This document shows positions 53,716 through 64,000 of a DNA stretch of 64,000 nt, in pieces (position 1 is the stretch's first letter; each line of letters begins with the position of its first letter). A program made the translations under genes and the position numbers. The stretch comes from Favolaschia claudopus (Eukaryota; Basidiomycota; Agaricomycetes; Agaricales; Mycenaceae): assembly GCA_037176885.1 (NCBI GenBank), contig JAWWNJ010000253.1, positions 62,001 to 126,000 of the forward strand. Reading direction: 5' to 3'. Under the pieces are notes generated by a model. The model saw only the letters and a list, made by a program, of their open reading frames with translations. It was not told the origin of the DNA and ran no database searches.

Positions 53716-56485
53716 CTACTCATACTCGTTCAGTGAATCAATTATGATTGCATCCAATTGTTCAATCAAGGAAATTTGTGGCCGAACATTGTCTTGCTTA
53801 AGTTCCTTATCAAACTCTTCATCCAAGCTATCCAATCCCAGCTGCTGTATATCAGATTGGTTGAAATTTTCATAGTAGCCTGGTGGTAGCTCATTATCAT
53901 GACGTTGGCGAGACCGGAGATCGTGCCGCTGCAAATGCTTTGCATGACCACCTTTAGGGCCAGAAAGGCGATGTAAACCAGTCTGAAAGAGATCCACAAC
54001 CAGATGGCTGGATGCTTTGTCTTTGGAAAAATCAAGAACATCGGCTTTGCAAAAATGTTCCAGGAGTAAAATGACATCCTCATGCTGCTTGACATCAGTG
54101 TGACGTTGGTCTGCATCAAATACACCAAGCTCATCAAACATCTTCTCAGTCAACTCTTGAATATGTCCAATCGCTGGAGTAATTCTCTCCAACAAGCCTG
54201 GTCGGGCATTGCTTCCGTGTGCATGGGATTTGATAGATTTGTTGAATTGTTCAACCCGAATATCTGTTTCTTTGAAAGTTCTACGTTTTCCTTGATTGTT
54301 CATAAACATGCCCGCACGACGTATTTGAGCTGTCTCTGGTGGCCAGTCATGAATTAAGTTGTGTAAGAGCTCCATTAGCTCATTTGCATAGTTGTAGCTC
54401 CCTCCAGCATAAAAGATAGGTGTCCAATATTTCAACATACGCTCTACTCGATCAGGATGCCCAAACTTGATTGCGTCACGCATTTCCCTCATGGTCATAA
54501 GGTCATGCATTAGAAGAATTGCATTTCCGCACTCTGTACTTCCAAGCAAAGACTTTGTCCCCTCAGCTTCGAGTCGATCCACAGAAGGTATAATGTATCT
54601 AGAAGCCACCTGAGAACACAAGACACGATATGAAGCCTCAGTCATTTTTGTCTTCCGGAACTGCTCCACGCTAGATATATCCAAGATCACCATTGCAGCT
54701 CGCATTACAAGTGCACGCAAAATAACATCAAAAAATCTTAGCCAAGCATAGAAATCAAGTTTTTTCAAGTTCAAATTGGGACTATTTGGAAGTTTCGATA
54801 ACAAGGTTGCAAGACTGAGAGCATCAAATGCACCTGCAGTTCCCCAGGTATTTCTGCCTATATTCTGAACTTGATTCATTGAAACATGCATGAGACCACT
54901 CAGAATTGAAATGCTGGCAAGATGGTCAAAGCGATGCTCAGATCGGTCAAGTGCCCTTTGATCTTGAGCTGCGCGATCTCGAGCAGTTGTGAGTCTATCA
55001 CCAAGTACAAAATAATTCTTGTTTTCAAAAACCTCATTGGGAACTTTGAGAACATCGCGAAAGAAGTGGTCAAGAACAATCATGTTGCCTCGAGTTGAAG
55101 TCTGCTCTTGATCGAATGTGGGCAAGAAATATTCTTCAGTCTTCTTAGCTGGAAGCTCGTGTGTTTCGTGAAATGGACCAAGGAGATTGCGATATTCTGA
55201 TAAGGTTCCTACTTCCTCAGCCAAAATATGAGAGACATGTATCGCTGAGTGGTTGAAGAAACAATTTTGATCATCTGCATGGGGCAGTATTTGTTCCAGA
55301 GAAATATCAGGCTCGAGGTGATGTCTGGTGCCGTTGGTTTGTTCAAAGGTGAGAGGGTCAGATAGTCGAGCAGCATCTGTACCATCAGATCCTGGAGGCA
55401 AATCAAGAACAACCAGGAGAGCAGATACTTGATCATGTACTGCATTTCCATGAGTAGCCGATGTCTCCCAAGCTTTCTCAACCCAGTTGAAGTTATCATA
55501 GGGCAAAAGACACATTTTAGACAGATCATTAGCAACCCTGCTCGCTAATCGGGTAGCATCTTTGGAGATAGTTGGAACCGCCTTTGTCTGATAGTTGTAT
55601 GATGTGCATATCCCATAATGGTTGAAAGTCTGTACCACACGCTTGGGAACTTTACCATCCCAGAAGAGTAAGCAATTCATAGCTTGATGCAGGTTTGTTT
55701 CTCTGCTTCGCAAATTCAAAAGCATGGATGTAATCATTGTTCGGCCCTGCATGGTTAACATTAGACAAACATTTGGTTCGTAATAGTAACATTACCATGT
55801 CCGGGTTTCGTTGTTGCCTCTCCAAGTCTGAATCTGGGTTCTGTTTCTGAATCACTGCCTTGAGCAGGGTTTGCAGATTCGGGGTAACACCCTCGTATAC
55901 TTGGAGGAGGCCACGAACCGAGAAAGACTTCAAGTGTTCAACTGTGACTGACTGTGATGGAAGCCGTAGTGCAAGTGCCTCTGCATAGAATGGTCCTTTT
56001 CGGGCTGTCTCAGTCAAACAAGTGGCCTCTTTGGCACAAATTTCTCCAGCCTTTGATATAATTCACCCAGTTAAAGTTGGATCATGACAAGTTTTATCTG
56101 TGTATATCAAGTCAAGAAGATGGGTGTAGCCATTTTGCCCTAGATAAGTCTGGGTGAAATTGGTGATTGTGCTGTCTTTTGAGGTAAATATCTCTTCAAA
56201 AAAAATTCGAAGGGAGTATCGGTTCAATTTCCGAATTGCAGATAGCACTTCCTGAGTTTTCTGTATGTTTGAAAGCTTGGCAGCCCGAGCATTGGCTCCA
56301 TAATCTCCATCATTTGAATCATCTGAAGGCCAGGCCTCAAGCATTGCATTTGAAGAGATGTCCCTGTCCAGCAAGCGAGGGTCAGGAGGACTAGAACGAC
56401 CACCAATTGTAGAGACTCCATCTTCTTCCCTACTAAAATCATCGGACCCGAGCTCCTGGTATTTGAAGCGGAGATGAGAAGACAT
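53716..56485 (-). CDS. Large DUF6589-like protein with one in-frame TGA
   Basis: Exon 1 is 56485-55796 (MSSHLRFKYQELGSDDFSRE) and exon 2 is 55746-53716, split by a 49-nt GTAATG..GCAG intron. The frame is 907 codons but for a TGA at codon 141 (56063-56065). Exon 2 begins with a conserved-looking KVPKRVVQTFNHYGIC, then LLPYDNFNWVEKAWET and LVVLDLPPG. The middle has LMHVSMNQVQNI, and FGHPDRVERMLKYWTPIFYA and NYANELMELLH follow, with a charged tail. This pattern (a PKRhhphh block, hYDNFNh, a late YxxELhxhhH) matches my recollection of the fungal family DUF6589, whose function is unknown. Acidic residues around YDNFNW and elsewhere could be catalytic, but I cannot show it. Confidence 0.7.
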
Positions 56486-56569
56486 GAAACTAAGAAAAGG
56501 ACACAAGAAGGTGGTGGGCAAAGAAAGATGTTTATATTTAGTATTTACATACATGCACAGTGCGCGAGG

Positions 56570-56817
56570 ATGCGAGAAACACGCCCGAGAGGTGAGGCAA
56601 AGCGTGGGAACCCTCCGCCGGATGTGCGGGAAGGGTTTCCGAAGGGCTCCGAAAAAGTCCGAAGAGCCACGGAAGAGTCGGAAAGAGGCCTGTTAGCGTG
56701 TGAAAAATAGATCAAAAGTGATAGAGCAAGGGTACGGTTACCTGGCCGATGATAGTTCCAGACTCTCACGACAGGGTTCCCAGTTTGGGATGTCGTGAGA
56801 GGCTGGTCACGAGACTA
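56570..56817 (-). repeat. Right terminal inverted repeat with subterminal hairpin
   Basis: Inverse copy of 51279-51526 (inner boundary good to about 1-2 bp) with the same hairpin near 56763-56801. It lies about 85 bp before the DUF6589-like start codon, mirroring the helicase side, so both genes are probably driven from equivalent repeat promoters. Confidence 0.8.
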
Positions 56818-56826
56818 GAGACGAGA

Positions 56827-57857
56827 AAAGCAGAGCCCCTGGTCTAATGGTGGAAGGAGAAGAAACCAGAGCTCGAGTCGGCGGCAGTTGCAGGACAAAA
56901 GATCACAGATCAACTAGGAACGATGGGGAATGTCAAAGGATGCAAAGGTAAACTTGCAACCGACCAAGAAAGCGAATGCAAGCCGAGGTGGTGAAAAACC
57001 AGGAATTAGGAGTTTTCATCGGGAAAGCTGAGGAATCAAAGTGAATGCAAACGCCGGTAAAATTCAGGATTCATTGGGAATTCCCTAGGACAAGCCAGGA
57101 TATGCAAGGAATCAACGGGAGGCTTCAGGATTTACGAGGAACAGTAAGGAATTGCAATGATTGATGGGAAACGTGTAGAAAAAGCGGGTGGTTTGAGCTT
57201 GGAATAGGAGTAAGTGATTTATTCCCTTGCAAACCAGTAAAGTACAGTGCTCTATCTACTGAGTATTTATACCTCCCAGGAATATTACTAATACCATGAG
57301 TAGCCGAGTAAAATAGAAACGTAAAGAAATATCTAGAATGTTCAGGTACTCGGGCTGCCCGAGACCTCTTCGGCTTCATATTCCCAACAAAACGTAATGA
57401 TTGCGCAGGAAACAAGTGCAAACGTTAACTGGTATTTTGTCCGGTACCGGCCATCAAACGAAGCCTCAATTCTACGCACATGCAATGTTTTAGGAATACC
57501 TGAGGAATGGGCAGGAATTAATCCTGAGGATTCCTTGGTTTTCCTTGCTATTCCTCAGGAATTGTCAGGACGAATGTTAGGGACTTTCGGGATTTCGCGG
57601 GAATAGTAAGGAACGGGACGGAAATACACGGAATATCAATGATTATCAAGGAAAATGCGTGATTGTAAAATGCAATGTTTTTTGTCCAGTGGCGGCCTTC
57701 ATACGATCACGCGAATTTCAGGGTGCCACATAGCGAATTTCGGGTTTCACGTACAATGAGCGTGAAATAAGTTGTTTCACCCGACCTAGCGAAAGGAGAG
57801 TTTCACTCAAATTTCCAGCGAAATTATTTTGAGCACTAGATTAATACAAGACTACTT
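56827..57857. other. Unassigned; AGGAAT-rich sequence
   Basis: No gene. From about 56985 to 57660 AGGAAT, GGAATT and related words recur at irregular spacing, like a decayed satellite. Two weak tRNA-like A-boxes (56835 plus; 57265 minus) lack convincing B-boxes. Confidence 0.45.
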
Positions 57858-58208
57858 TTACATATCATCCAATGCATCCCCCACGGAATTTTCAACCAAG
57901 GAAAACTTTGCAGCGATGTCTGGCCGTACTAAACATGCCCATCGCTTCCCGCTATGATTGGGAACACGCCCCGCAAGACAGTCAATCGAGCTGACTTCAA
58001 TTACCTCAGTCGGCGGGCCCAAATCCGCTGAGCGGCCGTTGAAGTACACGGTTCCGGCAAGATTTTTCGAAACGAGTTTAACTTGAGCAACGGCAGCGAG
58101 AAGAAGAGTCGACGGGGACGCTGTGTCGTCGTCGCCGTCGCGGCGGGAGGGGAAGTCTTTCCACAGGACAACTCTGTTCTCGTCATGGACAACGCAAGTG
58201 TTCGTCAT
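57858..58208 (-). CDS. Unrecognised ORF, 116 aa
   Basis: From ATG 58208 the frame reads MTNTCVVHDENRVVLWKDFP, then SRRDGDDDTASPSTLLLAAV and a C-terminal VENSVGDALDDM. It is protein-like and acidic, with no motif I know. It may be the last exon of a longer gene whose earlier parts lie toward 58924. Upstream in-frame codons to 58274 include a further ATG. Confidence 0.35.
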   Translation of the reverse strand: MTNTCVVHDENRVVLWKDFPSRRDGDDDTASPSTLLLAAVAQVKLVSKNLAGTVYFNGRSADLGPPTEVIEVSSIDCLAGRVPNHSGKRWACLVRPDIAAKFSLVENSVGDALDDM

Positions 58209-58549
58209 TTTGATGGGATTCGTGAGATGGTTGAGGGACGGTGCGTAGCATATATCCTCTTGATTGCCAACCAACTGAATTTGATCTACAGCGGGCGTCG
58301 ACTCATTTATTTGTCACCACTAGCAGTGAGCCCATGCTTCGCCATGGGATTCCGCTCTTCTGCCCTACAAAAACCAGGTGCCAGTGCCGATCGTCGCCGA
58401 CCTTCGGTCGACTCCTCGCGGCCCCGTGTGCGAGCTCACTCCATCTCAAATGGCTTGGTTTCCTACATACATATAGTGAATACAATGCAAAAATCTCATC
58501 TTAAGCCGTTTACAATGTTGAAATGCCTGGGGAAATTTGTTGCCATCCA

Positions 58550-58924
58550 AGCATCATCTCCCGTCGTTGTTCCTCAGCATAAACACCTCGCCGAACCTCA
58601 TCCTCATACCGAAGCATCCTACTTCGGTAACTTTCCCGATATCGGTCATTGCGGCGAGTATTCGTGGTCGAGGGCTTGATCTAAGGACTGAGTCGGATCT
58701 GTGACGAACAAAACAGTAAGCTAGACAATACAGCTCCAATTGGGTGGACGCGTACCGCATTCAGGACATAACTTTAACCTTTGTTCCCCTTGTTCAACTT
58801 TCCGCCGTAGCGTTTGCGCTCGAGACCTATGACAACCTTTATATCCCTCGATGTCCAATAGATCCTCAATTTCACCAGCGAGCTCTCGTTGCCGACGTGC
58901 TCGTTGAGCCAATGATCGTGGCAA
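58550..58924 (-). CDS. Unrecognised gene fragment with CPEC motif
   Basis: 58924-58760 encodes a charged helical stretch (RARRQRELAGEIEDLLDIEG ... LRRKVEQGEQRLK) ending LCPEC at a good donor (GTACGC). After a possible 57-nt intron, the next open part encodes DPTQSLDQALDHEY and, one base out of frame, DRYRESYRSRMLRYEDEVRR. The start codon is not clear. Looks like a decayed helical protein gene of unknown kind. Confidence 0.3.
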
Positions 58925-59340
58925 GTTTACAGGCCTTACAATGCCTGACTGTGCCCCTCAGATCGGTGTGAAGTCCTCAGATCGCAAGTCTCGCGTACCA
59001 AACAACCATCGTTCTCTTTTTCCTTTGCTTCTCTCTTCCTTCGTCTCTTTTGGCCCGCCGAACGCCGTTCAGACTCGGACTAAGGAAAAATTACTTTTGA
59101 ACGGGTCCGGCACGACATTTTGTTGAATTGCTGACCTGATTCCGACTCTTCCTTGAAACAGGATTCGCTCTGATCTCCACAGGTGCACCACTGACTGCAC
59201 TCAGCTCGCCGAGATTCCCCTCGCGCTCCATTGTTCTGCTAAGCAAAAAGGGCTCCGGCTGAGTCATAGAGGGCGTCTTGGGCAGCAGTGAGCGAAGACG
59301 GCTCGTTGTGGCGGGCATGGTTGAGCATCGAGTGAATAGA
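58925..59340. other. Unassigned spacer
   Basis: Short open frames only; nothing recognised. Confidence 0.35.
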
Positions 59341-59543
59341 GCTTATTAGCAGCCGGTGCTTTTCAAAATATACGATGAAAAACTAAGCGAGATCAGTGAA
59401 AAACGGAGGCTCCAAACATGCAAAACCTCGAAGACGTCATCGAGAGATGCGGTCAGGCGCATGGCCGTTCCCCGCTCCAGAGTGGCGATCATGACGAACG
59501 TTCTTGTGCGTGAAATTTCGTTTTTCACCGGTTGCTAATAAGC
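59341..59543. mobile_element. 203-bp foldback with GCTTATTAGCA tips
   Basis: GCTTATTAGCAGCCGGTG and the near complement CACCGGTTGCTAATAAGC bound it, with inner AAAAACTAAGCGAG-type sequence. The target duplication could not be separated from the palindromic tips. Confidence 0.7.
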
Positions 59544-59601
59544 CATCCTGCAGAGAGACGGGTGGAGCACGCGGGCACGAACTCAACATCTCGACAAAAT
59601 A

Positions 59602-60039
59602 GAGACTTTGCGCAGAGCCACCGGTAGCCACCCAGTGGCTCTCACGGCATGCGCTGTGGAGCGGCTACGGCATATGGTGGCTCGTTTGGTGGCTCGTCGC
59701 CCGCGTTGCAGGTGGGGCTCCAAGTATCTACATGGTACCTCTGTGACTATACCTCAATGTAGTGAGGTGTCGTGGTTAGGTTACCAGTTTCCCGCTTTAT
59801 TTGGTGCGTTTTTGGCCGGTTCTTGCAAAACCGACGGTTGGCGTGGAACCTTGGTGTGCTTCCTGGGGGTTTGGGAGCCTAGCGCTTCGAGGTCATCCAG
59901 GGGGATGAAAAAATGCCGAAGAAAATGAATTTCAAGTTGTTCTTCCAGCCACCGAATGAGCCACCATAGCGCGTAGCCGCTCCACAGCGCATGCCGTGAG
60001 AGCCACCGGGTGGCTCCCGGTGGCTCTGCGCAAAGTCTC
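59602..60039. mobile_element. MITE of the GAGNGTTTGCG family
   Basis: GAGACTTTGCGCAGAGCCAC and complement, TA flanks (59600-59601, 60040-60041), 438 bp. Like 3256-3530 it has inner CATGCGCTGTGGAGCGGCTA/complement blocks, which occur in both elements. Confidence 0.85.
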
Positions 60040-60041
60040 TA

Positions 60042-60955
60042 ATGACGCACCAGTGGGGCGGTTCACGGCATTTTGTTAGCGGTCAGCCAATACGAATGTC
60101 CCTTTCGTTTGTCTTGTCTTGTCCCACCCAGACACGAAGTCCTTGGTTCTTATATAGATTTCATGCACGTAATGACCTGGTTATGATTACCGGCCGTCTA
60201 AGTCGTCCGCGCCGTTGGATTCCACCATTTTCCCGTTGTCACAGGGGTAATTGAATTGAAAATGAAAACTCGAGAGGAATGTGGACGTTATGAACTCACA
60301 TTGCAAAACTATCGCATTCCATATACAGTTGCGGCCACGGAACTTGCATTACCATGCATTTGGGGCAGGAAACACTACAATCTCGGGTGCTCAGGGAAGC
60401 CAGGGAGAAGCATCGGGAAATTACATTATCTTTTTCTAAAAATTTCTTTTTCTGGGGGTTCTAAGCCCTCTAAGCCCTTAGGCAGCCTAAGCCCTATAAG
60501 CCTTATGCTAAGACCTAAGGGCTAAGGGCTTAGCGTGCCGGGGGGTCGTAAACTCAAGGGGTGCGTGATCTCTTGGCGGGCGTTCCCACGACCACCCACC
60601 CCCCCAAAAGAGGAAATGGTTTCGTGAAGCTGACGTGAGCGCAAACAGCGGCCATCAATCCCATCACTTTTTCACTTCCCTCGCTTACACGACACCGCCC
60701 AGCGGTCGTCGCGCCTCGCCACGTCGAGGGCTCTTTGCAGTCGCGTTTTCTACGCGTCAAAACACTGCAATCAGTATGGAAACTCAAACCTGTACATGCT
60801 GTCCCACTCCAGACATCTCATATGATGACGGCGGCGTAGCTTCGGCTTTGAGGCGGCCGTCACTGGCGGCAACCAAAGCCGTCGCGCCGCCACAGGAGAG
60901 ATCCAAGCGTTGAATACTAGTGTGTTCTGCGTGCGATAGGATAGTACAGATAATA
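60042..60955. other. Unassigned; CTAAGCCC repeat cluster
   Basis: No supported gene. 60465-60535 packs CTAAGCCC, CCTTAGG and GGGCTTAG in both orientations, like subterminal repeats of a lost hAT. 60635-60913 has a short Arg/Ser-rich frame without support. Confidence 0.4.
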
Positions 60956-61164
60956 GAGGGTTTGCGAAGAGCCATTGGAGCCATTGAATGGCTACCGATT
61001 TCCACATTAGGAAACTTTGATTGGCCAAACTTTCATGTAGAAGTCAAGAGGAGCTGTCTGGAATGAAGTTCGGGTACTCGGACTGGGGGTGTCTTTTGTC
61101 AATACGCCGGAATCTGGACACTTGTTTAGCCATTAGCCATTCAATGGTTGCTTCGCAAACAGGC
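60956..61164. mobile_element. 209-bp MITE of the GAGNGTTTGCG family
   Basis: Left tip GAGGGTTTGCGAAGAGCC; right end ...TTCGCAAACAGGC. TA flanks (60954-60955, 61165-61166). It shares CCATTGAATGGCTA with its own other arm. A truncated inverted copy is at 40800-40891. Confidence 0.8.
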
Positions 61165-61166
61165 TA

Positions 61167-61670
61167 ATGTTCAAACATCTGGATGGCTAAGCGAGGTTTT
61201 CGACATCGACCCTCATACGTCTGACGATATAGTCTTCACTGAGGACATCAAAAGGGTGAGTTTCAAATATCTTCGGACAATGTCATGGTCTAACATATTT
61301 TATTCTGTACTTATCCGTGCGAAGCACGGGTTTCGACTAAGTAGTTATAGTATAAACGAAGCTGGAACCAGTCGTGACGTGGATTTGGCTGGGAGTAAAC
61401 AAAGACAAGTAGCACGCTGCACGGGCACATGAAAATCATGTATCTTGGTACCCCGATTTTCATGTACCCACACTCTGAAAATCAGTCGTCGTCCCCGGAT
61501 TTTCATGTACCTAGCGCTCAAATAAAATCATATTCTTTTTTGACGTTTTCATGTGCCATTTTAATGTGCTCAGTACATGAAAATCATTTAAAAGTTCAGA
61601 GCACCGTCTCAAATCATGGGCATCGTACATTAAAATCGAGGGAGGGCGAATTAAATTTATAGGAAAAATA
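61167..61670. other. Unassigned; TCATGTAC-type repeats
   Basis: From 61425 to 61620 phrases such as ACATGAAAATCAT and TTTTCATGTAC recur in both orientations; similar phrases return near 62815-62890. Probably one or more decayed foldbacks. No gene. Confidence 0.4.
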
Positions 61671-61833
61671 GAGCATTTTGGCAAACGGTGAAAATCAAAT
61701 TTCAGTTCGAAAAACTAAGCGAGTTTGGTGAAAAACTACAGTGGGCTGCGCACTGTTTTGCGGCTCCACAACCAAAATTTGGTTAGCGGGAACTGAAGAA
61801 AAAAATCATTTTTCACCGTTTGCCAAAGTGCTC
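61671..61833. mobile_element. 163-bp MITE, copy 2
   Basis: Inverted, near-identical copy of 7084-7246, TA flanks at 61669-61670 and 61834-61835. Confidence 0.85.
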
Positions 61834-62334
61834 TAATATATGATATTTTGACTATATAGGTACAAATGGTACAGTACGGCAGCTACGATTCAGATTGCAC
61901 TCGACACCCTTGCTCGGCGCTCAACGGCGACACTTTTCGCCTATCAGACCGGAGAGAGAGAGAGCTAACGTCCTGCGACTAGATGGTGTCAATGAAGATA
62001 TAGACATAAATCAATACACATCGACACAGCAATGACGCCCGCTCCTGGCCATCCGTCTCGTCATACTGTCCTATCATCGTGTTGATTTTCGTTGCTGGAA
62101 TCGTTGTAGCTGTCGCGACAAGTGCCTGAGATCACGACAAGCAGTTAGTGCAAGTTTGAAGACCATCCACTTTGTTGACGTACCACGGTTCCCAAATACA
62201 GCCCACCCCTCGCATGCAGACTACCCCGTATCCTCCGCATGTCTAACCAACTTGTGCGGGCGTTGTTGCTGGCGGGATCTGCTACGTCAGTGTTGACTCT
62301 AGCAAGAGAGGGAGGGATAGAGCGGGGGCGGTGA

Positions 62335-62390
62335 CAGCGACGGCGACGGCGACGGCGACAACGACAGCGATGGCGATGCCGACGACGAGT
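62335..62390. repeat. GACGGC/GACAGC microsatellite
   Basis: About nine 6-bp units of GACGGC and variants on the plus strand. The minus strand encodes an Ala/Val run in one frame and a Ser/Pro run in another, explained by the repeat. Confidence 0.8.
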
Positions 62391-62616
62391 TGGCGAGATG
62401 GTGGTGGTGGTGGTAGGGCGACAAGAGAGTGTGAGAGCGTCCGCAGCATATGTATGTGCTGCGGATGTGGAGCTCTGACGTCACTGTCCGGCAACTCGGC
62501 ATTTGGACTTGGACGTGCTTTTTTTTGCCCTGGACGGCGCTGTGATTTTCATGTCCGAGTCCATGATTTTTCGAGGGGGTGCGCATCCACTGAATTTCGT
62601 TGAATGGGGCCTCATT

Positions 62617-62803
62617 AGGGGAGCTCAATTCTTAGCTCGTCGGCTCGTCTCGTCCCAGAAATTATTTAATTGCATGATGAGCTGATGAGCTGCTGATCCC
62701 ACTCCGCATTTCTCTCCACTTCCCATCAAATTTTGATCCCCTCATCAAAAAATCGATATTTTACGGACGAGACGAGCTGACGAGCTAAGAATTGAGCGCC
62801 CCT
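62617..62803. mobile_element. 3-bp-duplication MITE, copy 4
   Basis: 187 bp, opposite orientation to copies 1 and 3, flanked by ATT (62614-62616, 62804-62806). Confidence 0.9.
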
Positions 62804-62806
62804 ATT

Positions 62807-64000
62807 ACTCTGGGATACATGAAACACAAAAATCATGGGCATTTCCATGAGATAACTAATTCATTGTCTAGGTACATGAAAAAATCAGGCGCCGATGTTT
62901 TCACAGTGCTGAGGGCTTGCTTAGGCTATGCCGGTTCCCATTTGTAGATGGTGAAAGAAACCCCCCCCCCCTGCTTAGGGCTGCTTCAGCTTTTTCCACC
63001 GTTGCTTCAACCACCATGAACATAGTCAATGCGGATCCGGAACTGGCCTTAGCTCATTTGTCTCATGGTACAGTATCAATTCATACCCTACGAGCGTCAT
63101 CATGGTACTCGCAGTTACCAAAAGTAACCGAATTCGGGGTTTTTCTCACGAAAATACGATGGTCAAAGAACTTTGAGCGATGAAGGGTTGAGTATTTTCA
63201 CGGTGTCCGAGTTTCCGAGTCTCAAAACTCTGCATGCCATCTTTCCACGTCCGGGTGAAGGCTGCTTGCTCTCTGCTTGCCCTTGCTGAGTTGCGTTATG
63301 GATCTCTTATTCAGGTTGCTCACCCTACGAGTGCTCATTGAGTGTGTCTGCTCCCGTATGCTGTGAATCTGGGATTGTAACAGGGGTGATTTTTTTTCGA
63401 CATCGGAGTCTGGAACTGTGGTTCTGGGATTTGGGAACGAGCGTCAAAATTGTCTTCTGAGTTCAATATGCAATATGCGCCGGTCATCAGACTCTGTGAT
63501 TGGTTCAGTACACTTAGATTCATTTGTTTTGTACTCGTGCTCACAAAAAGTGATGGCGTCGCTGTTTTTTCACATTTCTGGACGCTGTATGAACGCCTTT
63601 GCCCAAATCAAAGCGCTAGGCAGTGTAGAATCTCTACGCGCATATTTCTAGCACCATGATCTGATCAATAAATTGTGATGCGCGATCAAATGTCCGAAAA
63701 AGGCAAAACACCCAAATTTTAGCTTGCCGTGGGATGTTTTCCATCAAAATTCAAATCGGCCAAATTGTAGCCCTAAAAAGGTAGACAGGCCTGGAACTTT
63801 AAAATATCCAAAAATGTGCATGCAATACCGAGATATATGGACGTCAAAGTCGGGGAAAATAGCAAAAATGGCCAGAATTGACGAAAACCACAATATTGCA
63901 CGGGTTATAGCGACAGAACCGATGCATATTTTTGCCCAATTTGAAATGCCACATTTATCCTTGATTTATCCAATCATCAAGGGCTACAATCTGGCCTATT
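62807..64000. other. Unassigned right edge
   Basis: Contains a 13-C run near 62960 and no supportable gene. Sequence after 63700 resembles the interior style of the 16471-17180 element (CCGAGATAT, AAAAATGGCC phrases) and may be the start of a related element cut by the window edge. Confidence 0.35.

Larger units (their letters stand above)
51279..56817. mobile_element. Two-gene TIR transposon: RecQ-like helicase plus DUF6589-like protein
   Basis: Ends TAGTCTCGTGACCAGC and its complement; inverted repeats about 248 bp (51279-51526, about 56570-56817) with no difference seen over most of their length. Exact 9-bp copies of GAGACGAGA flank it (51270-51278, 56818-56826). Inside are only two convergent genes with 23 bp between their stops. 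No transposase, integrase, tyrosine recombinase or RT motif is found. Repeat identity and the perfect duplication point to recent movement. It could be non-autonomous, using Mutator-type transposase in trans, or one of the two proteins may be the recombinase. Confidence 0.85.

Noticed and set aside
56832..56885. tRNA-like start CCCCTGGTCTAATGGTGG with a weak GAGCTCGAGTC
   Set aside because: B-box is poor and the arms do not pair; may be a relic, not a tRNA gene.
57230..57300. Minus-strand tRNA-like A-box (CTCAGTAGATAGAGCAC)
   Set aside because: No B-box with the expected GGTTCGA core and no anticodon stem.

Overview
This window looks like a transposon-dense stretch of a filamentous basidiomycete genome (Agaricomycetes; a genus cannot be set from sequence alone). 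The basis is: genes split by GT..AG introns of about 45-60 nt; BTB and F-box families of mushroom type; and eukaryotic transposon classes typical of mushrooms (Plavaka-like CACTA, KDZ, hAT, Copia, Tad-like LINE). I see no rRNA, CRISPR array, operon or convincing intact tRNA.

Layout. 0-12 kb is a stack of non-autonomous DNA transposons around a broken LINE; one hAT (6792-9266, 8-bp target duplication) sits in the LINE RNase H domain and itself holds three smaller elements. 12.7-15.9 kb holds an intact 559-codon DDE-integrase-like gene head-to-head with a BTB gene. 19.2-20.6 kb is an F-box-like gene. 20.6-22.9 kb is a hAT holding a Mutator-like element that carries an ORF. 23.2-25.4 kb is a Plavaka transposase pseudogene; 25.9-27.7 kb is a TIR element with spliced-gene-like cargo; 27.7-30.7 kb is a degraded hAT transposase gene with MITEs inside two introns; 31.7-33.5 kb is a 3'-truncated KDZ transposase gene. 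33.6-37.9 kb is pyrimidine-rich sequence with a 54-bp minisatellite. 37.9-40.8 kb has a small Gly/Trp-rich protein gene and a second F-box-like gene. 42-48 kb is retroelement debris (LINE ORF1, Copia). 48.3-49.5 kb is a small TIR element with one intron-containing ORF. 49.6-51.2 kb is a broken paralogue of the integrase-like gene. 51.28-56.82 kb is a complete two-gene transposon. The rest is mostly MITEs and unassigned sequence.

The most unusual object is the 5.5-kb unit at 51279-56817: about 248-bp terminal inverted repeats, a perfect 9-bp flanking duplication, and only two convergent genes, a RecQ-like DEAH helicase (674 aa) and a large protein resembling DUF6589. No classical DDE transposase, tyrosine recombinase or reverse transcriptase is seen in it, and each repeat carries a hairpin 16 bp from its tip. 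It looks like an autonomous or near-autonomous mobile element of unclear mechanism.

A second theme is order in the small elements: target duplications are readable for most, several families recur, and three MITEs lie precisely inside introns of about 47-57 nt in two genes. All names come from motif recognition by eye; no database search was possible.
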